Notes: a model not told the origin generated them from the letters alone. DNA of 5,838 nucleotides from an uncultured Collinsella sp. (GCA_902478985.1 CABSNH010000104.1:1-5838); one strand, 5' to 3'; shown: positions 1-5,241, counted from the first letter of the stretch. A program made the numbers and translations.

Positions 1-17
1 AAGCACGGAGTTTTCCA

Positions 18-61
18 GGGAGACGCTGTCCTTTGTTGTGTGCAAGGGGCGGCGTCTCTTT
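18..61 (+). terminator. Strong hairpin, possible terminator of the upstream gene
   Basis: Bases 20-34 pair with 44-58 in an unbroken stem of about 15 pairs that includes several G-U pairs; the loop is 35-43. Only three T residues follow (59-61), so as an intrinsic terminator it is weak on the U-tract side. It sits just inside the window start and ahead of degV, so it most likely ends the unseen upstream transcript or structures the degV leader. Flanking bases 1-6 and 63-68 are also perfectly complementary, which would enclose this stem in a larger fold (see findings). Confidence 0.45.
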
Positions 62-73
62 GGTGCTTGGATG

Positions 74-87
74 CTGTTGTGCAACAG
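74..87. promoter_or_regulatory. Small palindrome upstream of degV, possible operator
   Basis: CTGTTG and CAACAG form perfect 6-base arms around a 2-base centre, 57 bases ahead of the degV start. The size and symmetry suit a dimeric repressor site, but I recognise no named family and no convincing -35/-10 pair around it. It could be chance. Confidence 0.22.
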
Positions 88-143
88 TGCGGCGGTGCGT
101 GTCATGTATTGAAAAACCAACGTTGAGATGGGTCGTGATAATA

Positions 144-998
144 ATGGGCAAGTACGTAATCGTGGTTGAGTCTGGGTCGGATGTGACGCCGGAGCTCTGC
201 GAACGCTACGGTATCGTGCGCGTGCCTATGCATGTCACGATTGGTGACGAGACCGTCGAGGACGGCTCGATCGATCCGCTCGAGATTTATTCGCGCTGCA
301 ACGAGTTTGGCGTTATGCCCAAGACCAGTGGCTGCGCGCCTGCGGATTTTGCTCACGTGTACGACCGTATCCATGCCGAGCAGCCCGATGCGACCATTCT
401 GCATCTTGCGTACTCCGAGGCCACGACCTGCTCGCATCAGTCCTCCAAGATTGCAGCTAAGGGCCGCGACTACGTGTTCTCCATGGACACGCGTTTTGTC
501 TCGGTGGGTCAGTCGCTCATTGTCGTCGAGACCGCCAAATACATCGAGGCTCACCCCGATGCCACCGTCGACGAGATTTTTGCATTTACGAACTCCGTCA
601 TGGACCGTGTGCTTCTGGGTTTTGTTCCTACCGACCTAGCCTTCCTTAAGGCGGGCGGTCGTCTGTCCAACGTGGCATTCCTTGGCGCCCACCTGCTCAA
701 GATTAAGCCCTGCATTGAGGTGACGGGCGGCAAGTTTGTGGCGACCAAGAAGTTCCGCGGCTCTATGCTCAAATGCGCCCGTGCCTTTATTGACCACATG
801 GTTGCGAAGGGCGAGATCGACTACTCGCACATTGGCCTGGCGTATTCGGTGGGCCTTTCCCAGGAGCTGCGCGACGACATGGAGGTCTATGCGCATGACC
901 TGGGCTTTAAGGATATTACCTGGACTCAGGTTGGCGGCGTCATCTCGAGCCATTGCGGCCCGACCGCCTTCGGCGCGGTGCTCACGCTCAAGGCGTAA
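144..998 (+). CDS. DegV family (fatty-acid-binding) protein
   Basis: This 284-residue protein has normal DegV length (about 280). DegV/FakB proteins bind a fatty acid and present it to a kinase (FakA in Firmicutes) for acyl-phosphate formation; they are cytosolic. Visible marks: an N-terminal beta strand and S12-D13 (KYVIVVESGSDVT), T61-S62 in PKTSGCAP, GGRLS at 171-175, KPCIEVTGGKF at 188-198, and a C-terminal SHCGPTAFG with H270. T61, R173 and H270 correspond by motif to lipid-carboxylate contacts described for FakB. The loop that is usually SGTYxSA reads ATTCSHQSS (93-101), and the usual GPGA reads GPTA, so this is a divergent subgroup and ligand choice is open. The open frame extends upstream to 33, but homology begins at MGKYVIVV; the ribosome site (GAGATGG, 125-131) is weak, and a GTG at 135 is a possible alternative. 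No kinase partner gene is adjacent. Confidence 0.9.
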   Translation: MGKYVIVVESGSDVTPELCERYGIVRVPMHVTIGDETVEDGSIDPLEIYSRCNEFGVMPKTSGCAPADFAHVYDRIHAEQPDATILHLAYSEATTCSHQSSKIAAKGRDYVFSMDTRFVSVGQSLIVVETAKYIEAHPDATVDEIFAFTNSVMDRVLLGFVPTDLAFLKAGGRLSNVAFLGAHLLKIKPCIEVTGGKFVATKKFRGSMLKCARAFIDHMVAKGEIDYSHIGLAYSVGLSQELRDDMEVYAHDLGFKDITWTQVGGVISSHCGPTAFGAVLTLKA

Positions 999-1028
999 AG
1001 CCTGGCGTCTATCGATTTCTATTGCCTT

Positions 1029-1066
1029 GACGGCGGGCGGGTTGCGACAACCTTCCCGTCGCTTTT
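1029..1066 (+). terminator. Probable intrinsic terminator after degV
   Basis: GACGG (1029-1033) pairs with CCGTC (1056-1060), and GGTT (1040-1043) pairs with AACC (1049-1052), with G-U pairs and small bulges between; TTTT follows at 1063-1066. It lies 31 bases after the degV stop and ahead of a candidate pflA promoter, which fits separate transcription of the two genes. The stem is imperfect. Confidence 0.5.
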
Positions 1067-1107
1067 GCATGGGGCCAAATAGGACAATCCAATTGACCGC
1101 TAAACCG

Positions 1108-1135
1108 TTTCGCCATCAAGCATATAGGCTAGAAT
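1108..1135 (+). promoter_or_regulatory. Candidate pflA promoter
   Basis: TAGAAT at 1130-1135 matches the -10 consensus in five of six bases. The -35 position (TTTCGC, 1108-1113, 16-base spacing) is poor. A better -35 sequence, TTGACC at 1093-1098, is too far away (31 bases). Predicted transcription would begin near 1142, giving a leader of about 40 bases. No recognisable FNR-type site is evident. Confidence 0.35.
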
Positions 1136-1184
1136 GACTCTGGCATTTATGTAGCTAAAACCAATGAGAGGCAAGGTAGCGGGA

Positions 1185-2003
1185 ATGGCTGAGATGACGC
1201 TCGAGGGTGTGGACGCTCGTCCTGAGGACTCCGCGTTTGCCCTGGGCCGCGTGCATTCGATTGAGACGATGGGAACGGTCGATGGACCCGGCATCCGCTT
1301 TGTGGTGTTTGTTCAGGGCTGCCCCATGCGCTGTGCGTATTGCCACAACCCAGACACCTGGTCGGTTAACGGCGGCACCATGGTGACCGTCGAGCACCTG
1401 ATGGACGAGTTCCAGAGCAACCATGAGTTTTACCGCAGCGGCGGTATTACGGTGTCCGGCGGCGAGCCGCTCCTGCAGCCCGCGTTTTTAGCCGACCTGT
1501 TCCGCGCCATGCACAATAACCCCGATGGTCGCGTGCATACCTGCTTGGATAGCTGCGGCTATGCGTTCGATCCCGCGCATCCCGAGAAGTTCGATGCCGT
1601 ACTCAACGAGACCGATATGGTGCTGCTCGACATTAAACACGCCGATCCCGTCGAGCATAAAAAGCTGACCGGTTGCGATCCCGCACGCATCCTGGCGTTT
1701 GGTGATGAGCTCGCGCGTCGCAAGATTAAGGTTGTTATTCGCCATGTGGTGGTGCCGGGTATCACCGATACGGTGGAGGAGTGCGAGGCGCTCGGTCGTC
1801 TAATCGCCCCGTGGCACAACGTGGTCGGCCTGGAGATGTTGCCGTATCACACGATGGGTGTCGTCAAGTACGAGCAATTGGGCATTCCCTATAAGCTCGA
1901 GGGCGTTCCACAGATGGATACCACGCGCATGCCCGAGCTGCGCAACGCCGTCATGATGGGCATGAAAAAGCGCCGCGCGGAACTCAAAAACGCCATCGGC
2001 TAG
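1185..2003 (+). CDS. pflA: Pyruvate formate-lyase 1-activating enzyme
   Basis: This radical-SAM enzyme uses S-adenosylmethionine and a [4Fe-4S] cluster to place the glycyl radical on pyruvate formate-lyase, which then splits pyruvate with CoA into acetyl-CoA and formate under anaerobiosis. In the 272-residue form, TVDGPGIR (31-38) precedes the cluster motif CPMRCAYC with C46, C50 and C53. SGGEP at 91-95 is the SAM-binding motif; MVLLDIKH, HVVVPGITD and LPYHTMGVVKYEQLG are typical PflA blocks. The enzyme is about 25 residues longer than E. coli PflA, the excess being an N-terminal extension before GRVHSIE. I chose ATG 1185 because AAGG at 1173-1176 lies eight bases ahead; ATG 1164 and 1194 are in-frame alternatives. 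pflB is not on either side, so it must be encoded elsewhere. A generic glycyl-radical activase for another enzyme is less likely given the close PflA match. Confidence 0.93.
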   Translation: MAEMTLEGVDARPEDSAFALGRVHSIETMGTVDGPGIRFVVFVQGCPMRCAYCHNPDTWSVNGGTMVTVEHLMDEFQSNHEFYRSGGITVSGGEPLLQPAFLADLFRAMHNNPDGRVHTCLDSCGYAFDPAHPEKFDAVLNETDMVLLDIKHADPVEHKKLTGCDPARILAFGDELARRKIKVVIRHVVVPGITDTVEECEALGRLIAPWHNVVGLEMLPYHTMGVVKYEQLGIPYKLEGVPQMDTTRMPELRNAVMMGMKKRRAELKNAIG

Positions 2004-2016
2004 CGAGCCATTTTCA

Positions 2017-2058
2017 GGCACTCATTGGGGACAGACTTAAATGAGTGCCCCGGGCACC
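2017..2058. repeat. REP-like palindromic element after pflA
   Basis: GGCACTCATT (2017-2026) and AATGAGTGCC (2040-2049) are perfect 10-base inverted arms around the loop GGGGACAGACTTA. A second palindrome, GTGCCC-C-GGGCAC (2045-2057), overlaps the right arm, so two hairpins compete. It begins 14 bases after the pflA stop. No T-run follows, so it is not a typical terminator, although it may stabilise the pflA mRNA end. The GGGGACAGACTT core resembles sequence I recall from dispersed bacterial palindromic repeats; this is memory, not a search. Confidence 0.5.
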
Positions 2059-2086
2059 TAGTTGATTGCTAAAGAGCCCCGTCAAA

Positions 2087-2149
2087 TTGCGGTGGAATAG
2101 TTCTTGTTTTTCGGCTTATGCCGCCCAAACAGGAACTATTTCACCGCAA
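2087..2149. repeat. 63-base long hairpin (inverted repeat)
   Basis: The left arm 2087-2109 and right arm 2127-2149 are each 23 bases and pair throughout: 21 Watson-Crick pairs and two G-T positions (2095 with 2141, 2104 with 2132). The 17-base interior holds a further CGGC-TTAT-GCCG stem (2112-2123). There is no coding sequence across it. TTTT at 2155-2158 follows five bases after the stem, so it could help terminate pflA transcription, but its length far exceeds a normal terminator. A miniature mobile palindrome or regulatory RNA hairpin are the alternatives. Confidence 0.65.
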
Positions 2150-2206
2150 CTGCGTTTTGGACAGAGATGCGCAACAGAATCGTGCCATTTGGATAAATAC
2201 GCTTGT

Positions 2207-2224
2207 GGTTTCTTTAAAGACACC
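2207..2224. promoter_or_regulatory. 18-base palindrome upstream of serine hydrolase promoter
   Basis: The sequence is GGT-T-TCTTTAAAGA-C-ACC: symmetric except for one pair (2210 and 2221), with the perfect core TCTTTAAAGA at 2211-2220. It lies about 20 bases ahead of the candidate -35 of the downstream gene, a plausible place for an activator or repressor dimer. No regulator can be named. Confidence 0.3.
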
Positions 2225-2244
2225 TTAAACGCTGCTGAATATCT

Positions 2245-2272
2245 TTGGAAAGAAATGCCTGCTCGGTATTAT
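2245..2272 (+). promoter_or_regulatory. Candidate promoter of the serine hydrolase gene
   Basis: TTGGAA (2245-2250, four of six) and TATTAT (2267-2272, five of six) are spaced by 16 bases. TATATA at 2281-2286 is another possible -10 but has no -35 at the right distance. The start codon follows 37 bases after the -10, with AGGAG at 2300-2304. Confidence 0.45.
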
Positions 2273-2309
2273 GCTGCTCGTATATAAACGGTAGCAGTCA
2301 GGAGACCAC

Positions 2310-3428
2310 GTGCGAAACAACGCATCGCGGGACGAGTATGTGCCGCAGCATGGCAGCAGATATGAGACGAAGGGCACGCCTTCGCGTGGCCTCGCTGACG
2401 TTCGCACCCGCGTGACGAAGATTGCCGCCGTTGGGATGCTAACGTTGGCGGTTATTATCCTCGGAATTACCGCCAAAACCTACGCGTCGGAGCGAATGGC
2501 ACACTCAGATGCGTCAACGGTACAGACGCAAAACAAAAAGGTCTCTGAATCTAAAGCCACCGCAAGTCAAACCCTGTCGACAGCGAGCCTTAAGACGAGG
2601 CTTTCGAAGGCGGACTTTAACGATATTCCCTCAGGCGATACCGTGCAGACCTTCTCACTGGTTGATGACCAGATCCCCGCCCTGGAGGATGGGAGCCTCG
2701 CCGCGCTCCAAGATGCCCTTGATCAGGCCCAGGAATTGGGCGATGTGGGCGTGGTGTTTTACGATTTGTCGAGCGGCAAGGGCGTGACGTATAACGCCGA
2801 TGTCGAGGTTTACGGTGCGAGTAGTTATAAGGCGCTCTATGTGCTCTACGTCTGTGAATCCCTGGTCGAGACAGGGCAAGTATCGCTCGATGATACTCTG
2901 GGCACCTATGGCGGCTACAGTATGGGCTGGCTGACGGTTCGCGAACTCATCGAGGCCTCGGTCGTTAATTCGGACAACGATTCGTTTATTGCGTTACGCG
3001 CGGCGTTTGACCGTGTCGGTTACGAGGATTGGATTGTCGGTCTTGGCATCGATTACGATACCGCACTCGATCCGATGAGTGATTTTCCCACTTATTGCCC
3101 GCGCACCTCGGCCAAGTTGTGGCGCGAGATGAATGAGTATTTGAGCAGGGGCAGTGAGACCTCCCAGTGGTTATCTGAACTGCTGTCATCAACATCGCGC
3201 TCATTTATCCGTGATGGCATTGCGGACGACCAAGCCTTGGTGCGCAACAAGGCAGGCTGGATTAGCGAGGATGGTTGCTATTCGACATGCGATGCGGGCC
3301 TTATCGACATCAATGGCCGTACCTATGTCATGAGCGTCATGACATCGATGCCGTGGAGCGACCGCTCGAGCGAGGTTACGGCTGCGATTGCAAAGGCTCT
3401 GTTTGATACGCGAGCTGCACTGGCCTAG
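2310..3428 (+). CDS. Membrane-anchored serine hydrolase, class A beta-lactamase/PBP fold
   Basis: This 372-residue protein starts at GTG with AGGAG five bases ahead. A basic N-terminal tail (1-35) precedes one transmembrane segment (about 36-56, AAVGMLTLAVIILGITA), then a Ser/Thr/Lys-rich linker (about 60-125), then the catalytic domain outside the membrane. Catalytic motifs in order: SxxK as S171-S-Y-K174, SDN at 221-223, and KAG at 314-316 in place of KTG/KSG. No ExxLN motif is visible between SDN and KAG, so the deacylating Glu of class A beta-lactamases appears absent. That argues against true antibiotic hydrolysis and for a peptidoglycan-related or other serine hydrolase; the substrate is unknown. 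It is flanked by intergenic regions with their own candidate promoters and appears to be transcribed alone. Two Cys, C323 and C327, lie after the KAG motif. Confidence 0.8.
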   Translation: MRNNASRDEYVPQHGSRYETKGTPSRGLADVRTRVTKIAAVGMLTLAVIILGITAKTYASERMAHSDASTVQTQNKKVSESKATASQTLSTASLKTRLSKADFNDIPSGDTVQTFSLVDDQIPALEDGSLAALQDALDQAQELGDVGVVFYDLSSGKGVTYNADVEVYGASSYKALYVLYVCESLVETGQVSLDDTLGTYGGYSMGWLTVRELIEASVVNSDNDSFIALRAAFDRVGYEDWIVGLGIDYDTALDPMSDFPTYCPRTSAKLWREMNEYLSRGSETSQWLSELLSSTSRSFIRDGIADDQALVRNKAGWISEDGCYSTCDAGLIDINGRTYVMSVMTSMPWSDRSSEVTAAIAKALFDTRAALA

Positions 3429-3435
3429 CGTGTTC

Positions 3436-3468
3436 GTTTGACGAGGTCAAACAAAATGCTGGTACCAT
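3436..3468 (+). promoter_or_regulatory. Candidate mtnN promoter overlapped by a 7-base-arm palindrome
   Basis: GTTTGAC (3436-3442) and GTCAAAC (3446-3452) are perfect inverted arms around GAG. The left arm contributes the -35-like TTGACG (3438-3443, five of six). The best -10 is TACCAT at 3463-3468 preceded by TGG, an extended-type -10, with a long 19-base spacing. As RNA the palindrome is a 7-pair hairpin, but A residues follow it, so it is not a good terminator for the gene upstream. An operator over the -35 is the alternative reading. Confidence 0.35.
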
Positions 3469-3506
3469 ACCGTGGTTGAGAATTTCGTATAGGTTTGGGG
3501 AATGGC

Positions 3507-4247
3507 ATGGCTACCATCGCGATTATCGGCGCACTCGAAAAAGAGATCATGCAGATTAAGGAAGAGCTGAGTAACGTTTGCGAGGCACAGGAGGCAGGCT
3601 TGACCGTTGTGAGCGGTGAGCTCGACGGCCTGTCGATTGTCGCCACGACGGCGGGTATGGGCACGGTAAACGCTGCCGCCGCAACACAGCACCTCATTAG
3701 CAAGTATGCTCCACAGGCAGTTGTGCTTTCGGGTATCGCGGGCGGTTTGAACCCCAAGCTCCATATCGACGACGTGGTCATCGGCAAATGCCTGCGCTAT
3801 CTGGATACCGATACCGCGCTTATCGCCGAATCTGCACCGGGGCTCGAGGAGTTTGGCTCGACGCCTGCGCTGGTCGATATTGCTGCCGATGTGCTTGCTG
3901 AGTGTGGGTTTGTTGATGCTTCGACAAATGCAGCCGCTTCGAACGAGGGAGCCAAACAATTTCTGGTCGGCACGATTGCCACGGGTAACCGCTTTGTGAC
4001 GGGCGCCGCCATGCGCAATGACGCTATCGAGGCGACGCATGCCGATTGTGTCGGCATGGAGGGCGCGGCAATTGCCCACGTCGCAACCAAAAATGGTGTC
4101 GATTGCCTGGTGCTGCGCGCTATCAGCGATAATTGTGACGAGGCGTACGATGCGATTTGCGACCGCGAGTTCGACCTGTTCGAGTATGCCCGCACCGCGA
4201 GTGGCATTACGCTCGATATCGTTCGCCGTATCGCTGCTATCTATTAG
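3507..4247 (+). CDS. mtnN: 5'-methylthioadenosine/S-adenosylhomocysteine nucleosidase
   Basis: This enzyme removes adenine from 5'-methylthioadenosine, S-adenosylhomocysteine and 5'-deoxyadenosine, feeding methionine salvage and relieving product inhibition of methyltransferases and radical-SAM enzymes. At 246 residues it is slightly longer than E. coli Pfs (232). It opens with IAIIGALEKEI, where E13 matches catalytic E12 of Pfs. SGIAGGL (75-81) is the phosphorylase-fold glycine loop; F163 in NRFVTG matches the purine-stacking Phe; GMEGAAIAHV gives M184 and E185 (ribose binding); RAISD gives D208, the adenine N7 proton donor. The residue before M184 is Gly where Pfs has Glu. ATG 3507 is chosen because GGGGA (3497-3501) lies five bases ahead and the fold begins there; a TTG at 3495 is less likely. 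About 120-150 is a longer, more variable stretch than in Pfs. engB follows after 39 bases. Confidence 0.93.
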   Translation: MATIAIIGALEKEIMQIKEELSNVCEAQEAGLTVVSGELDGLSIVATTAGMGTVNAAAATQHLISKYAPQAVVLSGIAGGLNPKLHIDDVVIGKCLRYLDTDTALIAESAPGLEEFGSTPALVDIAADVLAECGFVDASTNAAASNEGAKQFLVGTIATGNRFVTGAAMRNDAIEATHADCVGMEGAAIAHVATKNGVDCLVLRAISDNCDEAYDAICDREFDLFEYARTASGITLDIVRRIAAIY

Positions 4248-4259
4248 CGCGCTTTTTTT
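4232..4259 (+). terminator. T7 tract after mtnN, weak terminator or attenuator
   Basis: Seven T residues (4253-4259) follow GCGCGC right after the mtnN stop. The only stem ahead is short (CGCT 4232-4235 with AGCG 4246-4249, plus a G-T pair), so it would release only part of the transcripts. It may lower engB expression relative to mtnN. Confidence 0.3.
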
Positions 4260-4286
4260 GTAAGAACCTACGACCAAGGAGTGTCC

Positions 4287-4877
4287 ATGGCCGATTCCAT
4301 TAACTACCAGCTTGCCAAGTTCGTTGCCAGCTATGGCAAGGTTTCGCAGATTCCCGAGTCCACCTGCCCCGAGGTGAGCTTCGTCGGCCGCTCCAACGTG
4401 GGCAAGTCGTCGATCATGAACAAGCTTTTTGGCCGCAAGAACCTCGTCAAGGTTTCGAGCACACCGGGCAAGACGAGCAACATCAACTTCTTTGAGGCTG
4501 ACGACGTGCACTTCGTCGACCTGCCGGGCTACGGTTTCGCCCGCCGTTCCAAGGCCGAGCGTGACCGCTGGGCAGAACTTATCGGCGACTTCTTCGACTC
4601 GGAGCGCAGCTTTAACCTGGTCGTGTCGCTGGTGGATATTCGTCACGACCCGAGTAAGCTCGACCATGACATGATCGACTACCTGCAGGGCAACGAGTTC
4701 AACTTTATCGTCTGCCTCACCAAGGCTGACAAGCTCAGCCGCACCCAGCAGGCCCGCCAGGCAGCAGCCATCAAAAAGCAGCTCAACGTCCCGGCCGAGA
4801 ACGTAATCATCACAAGCTCCCAAACCGGCACCGGCATCGACGAACTCAAAAAGCGCATCGCCGAGGCTTGCCTCTAA
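4287..4877 (+). CDS. engB: Ribosome biogenesis GTP-binding protein EngB/YsxC/YihA
   Basis: This TRAFAC-class GTPase acts in late 50S subunit assembly and is generally essential. The 196 residues match the family length (about 195-210). G motifs in order: G1 GRSNVGKS (34-41), G2 region with T59 in SSTPGKTSNINFF, G3 DLPGYG (78-83), G4 TKAD (145-148), G5 SSQTG (177-181). The DLPGYGFA block is diagnostic of EngB rather than Era or Der. The start is ATG 4287, with AAGGAG (4276-4281) five bases ahead; an in-frame GTG at 4281 lies in that ribosome site and is rejected. It ends with two TAA codons in tandem (4875-4880). Codons are strongly C/G-ending, as expected of a well-expressed gene. It may be read through from mtnN; no separate promoter is clear in the 39-base gap. 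Confidence 0.96.
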   Translation: MADSINYQLAKFVASYGKVSQIPESTCPEVSFVGRSNVGKSSIMNKLFGRKNLVKVSSTPGKTSNINFFEADDVHFVDLPGYGFARRSKAERDRWAELIGDFFDSERSFNLVVSLVDIRHDPSKLDHDMIDYLQGNEFNFIVCLTKADKLSRTQQARQAAAIKKQLNVPAENVIITSSQTGTGIDELKKRIAEACL

Positions 4878-4950
4878 TAAGTGCCCCAACCTAGCAAGAG
4901 CCCCTATCAATAAAAAGCCATAATTTCAGCCCGGCGCCCTTTCAAAGCGT

Positions 4951-4994
4951 GGGTCCCTGTAGACATCGCTAGCTACGTTGCCATAGGGCCACCC
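4951..4994. repeat. Bulged hairpin in the engB-thrB gap
   Basis: Three short stems stack: GGGT (4951-4954) with ACCC (4991-4994), CCCT (4955-4958) with AGGG (4985-4988), and GTAG (4959-4962) with CTAC (4973-4976). Bulges of two (4989-4990) and eight bases (4977-4984) lie on the right side. Each stem is only four pairs, so it may be incidental. Confidence 0.28.
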
Positions 4995-5056
4995 GGGGGC
5001 ATCCCCTTAAAAACATTCCGCAGCACGAGGCCTGCCATTCGAAGTTCCGAAGGAAC
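4995..5056. repeat. Diverged partial copy of the large hairpin arm
   Basis: Bases 5003-5027 (CCCCTTAAAAACATTCCGCA and on) match 5118-5142 (CCCCTGAAAACAATCCGCAG and on) at most positions, in direct orientation, and each is preceded by a GGGG run. Downstream, GTTCC-GAA-GGAAC (5044-5056) forms a small hairpin whose CGAAG tip matches that of the large hairpin. CATTCG (5036-5041) and CGAATG (5072-5077) form a further outer pair. A matching right arm is not evident, so this looks like a decayed or truncated copy. Confidence 0.5.
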
Positions 5057-5101
5057 GCAAGGTTAAATCAGCGAATGCGACTATCCTGGCGAGGCTGTGC
5101 A

Positions 5102-5218
5102 GGCCCCTTTGGGGCTTCCCCTGAAAACAATCCGCAGATCGAATTGCCCCGTCGCGCGAAGCGCACGACGGGGCAATTCATGATCGAGGACGTTTTTAGG
5201 GGAAGCCCCAAAGGGACC
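5102..5218. repeat. 117-base near-perfect hairpin element
   Basis: Outer arms 5102-5128 and 5192-5218 are 27 bases each and pair at all but one position (5104 with 5216), plus one G-T pair (5123 with 5197). A looser middle follows, with GATC (5137-5140) opposite GATC (5182-5185). The inner stem is perfect over 14 pairs (5141-5154 with 5166-5179). The tip contains GCGAAGC (5156-5162), a sequence known to form an exceptionally stable DNA mini-hairpin. Within each arm CCCCTTTGGGG and GGGGCTTCCCC also fold locally. It ends 23 bases from the thrB stop. It may act as a bidirectional transcription block; a mobile palindromic repeat is the other reading. Confidence 0.75.
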
Positions 5219-5241
5219 GGTGAGAGCAATGAGGCAGGGCG

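Larger units (their letters stand above)
4878..5241. other. 364-base gene-free gap filled with inverted repeats
   Basis: This gap lies between the convergent engB and thrB genes. I see no credible protein: open frames on both strands across 5075-5278 encode similar peptides only because the DNA is an inverted repeat. It opens with block matches to the pflA downstream region (4880-4910), followed by an AT-richer stretch, a bulged hairpin (4951-4994), a diverged repeat copy (4995-5056) and a 117-base hairpin (5102-5218). No good U-tract terminator is seen for either gene; the large hairpin may end both transcripts. Confidence 0.7.

Noticed and set aside
33..143. N-terminal extension of DegV starting at 33
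   Set aside because: The 37 extra residues are Cys/Arg-rich, unlike any DegV N terminus, and would overlap the hairpin at 18-61 and the palindrome at 74-87.
636..1070. 144-codon minus-strand frame opposite degV
   Set aside because: It is a shadow of the degV coding sequence with no recognisable domain.
1093..1098. TTGACC as the -35 of pflA
   Set aside because: It is 31 bases from TAGAAT and 22 or more from any other AT-rich hexamer, outside workable spacing.
2066..2287. 73-codon open frame in the gap after pflA
   Set aside because: It runs straight through the 63-base hairpin, has no clear ribosome site and shows no family features.
2310..3428. Calling the serine hydrolase an antibiotic-resistance beta-lactamase
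   Set aside because: No ExxLN motif is visible and KTG is replaced by KAG, so the fold is supported but the activity is not.
4281..4286. GTG 4281 as the engB start
   Set aside because: It overlaps the AAGGAG ribosome site, which is ideally placed for ATG 4287.
3447..4910. A 487-codon open frame on the minus strand across mtnN and engB
   Set aside because: It lies antisense to two clearly recognised genes. Long antisense frames arise from GC-biased codon use, and the translation shows no recognisable family.
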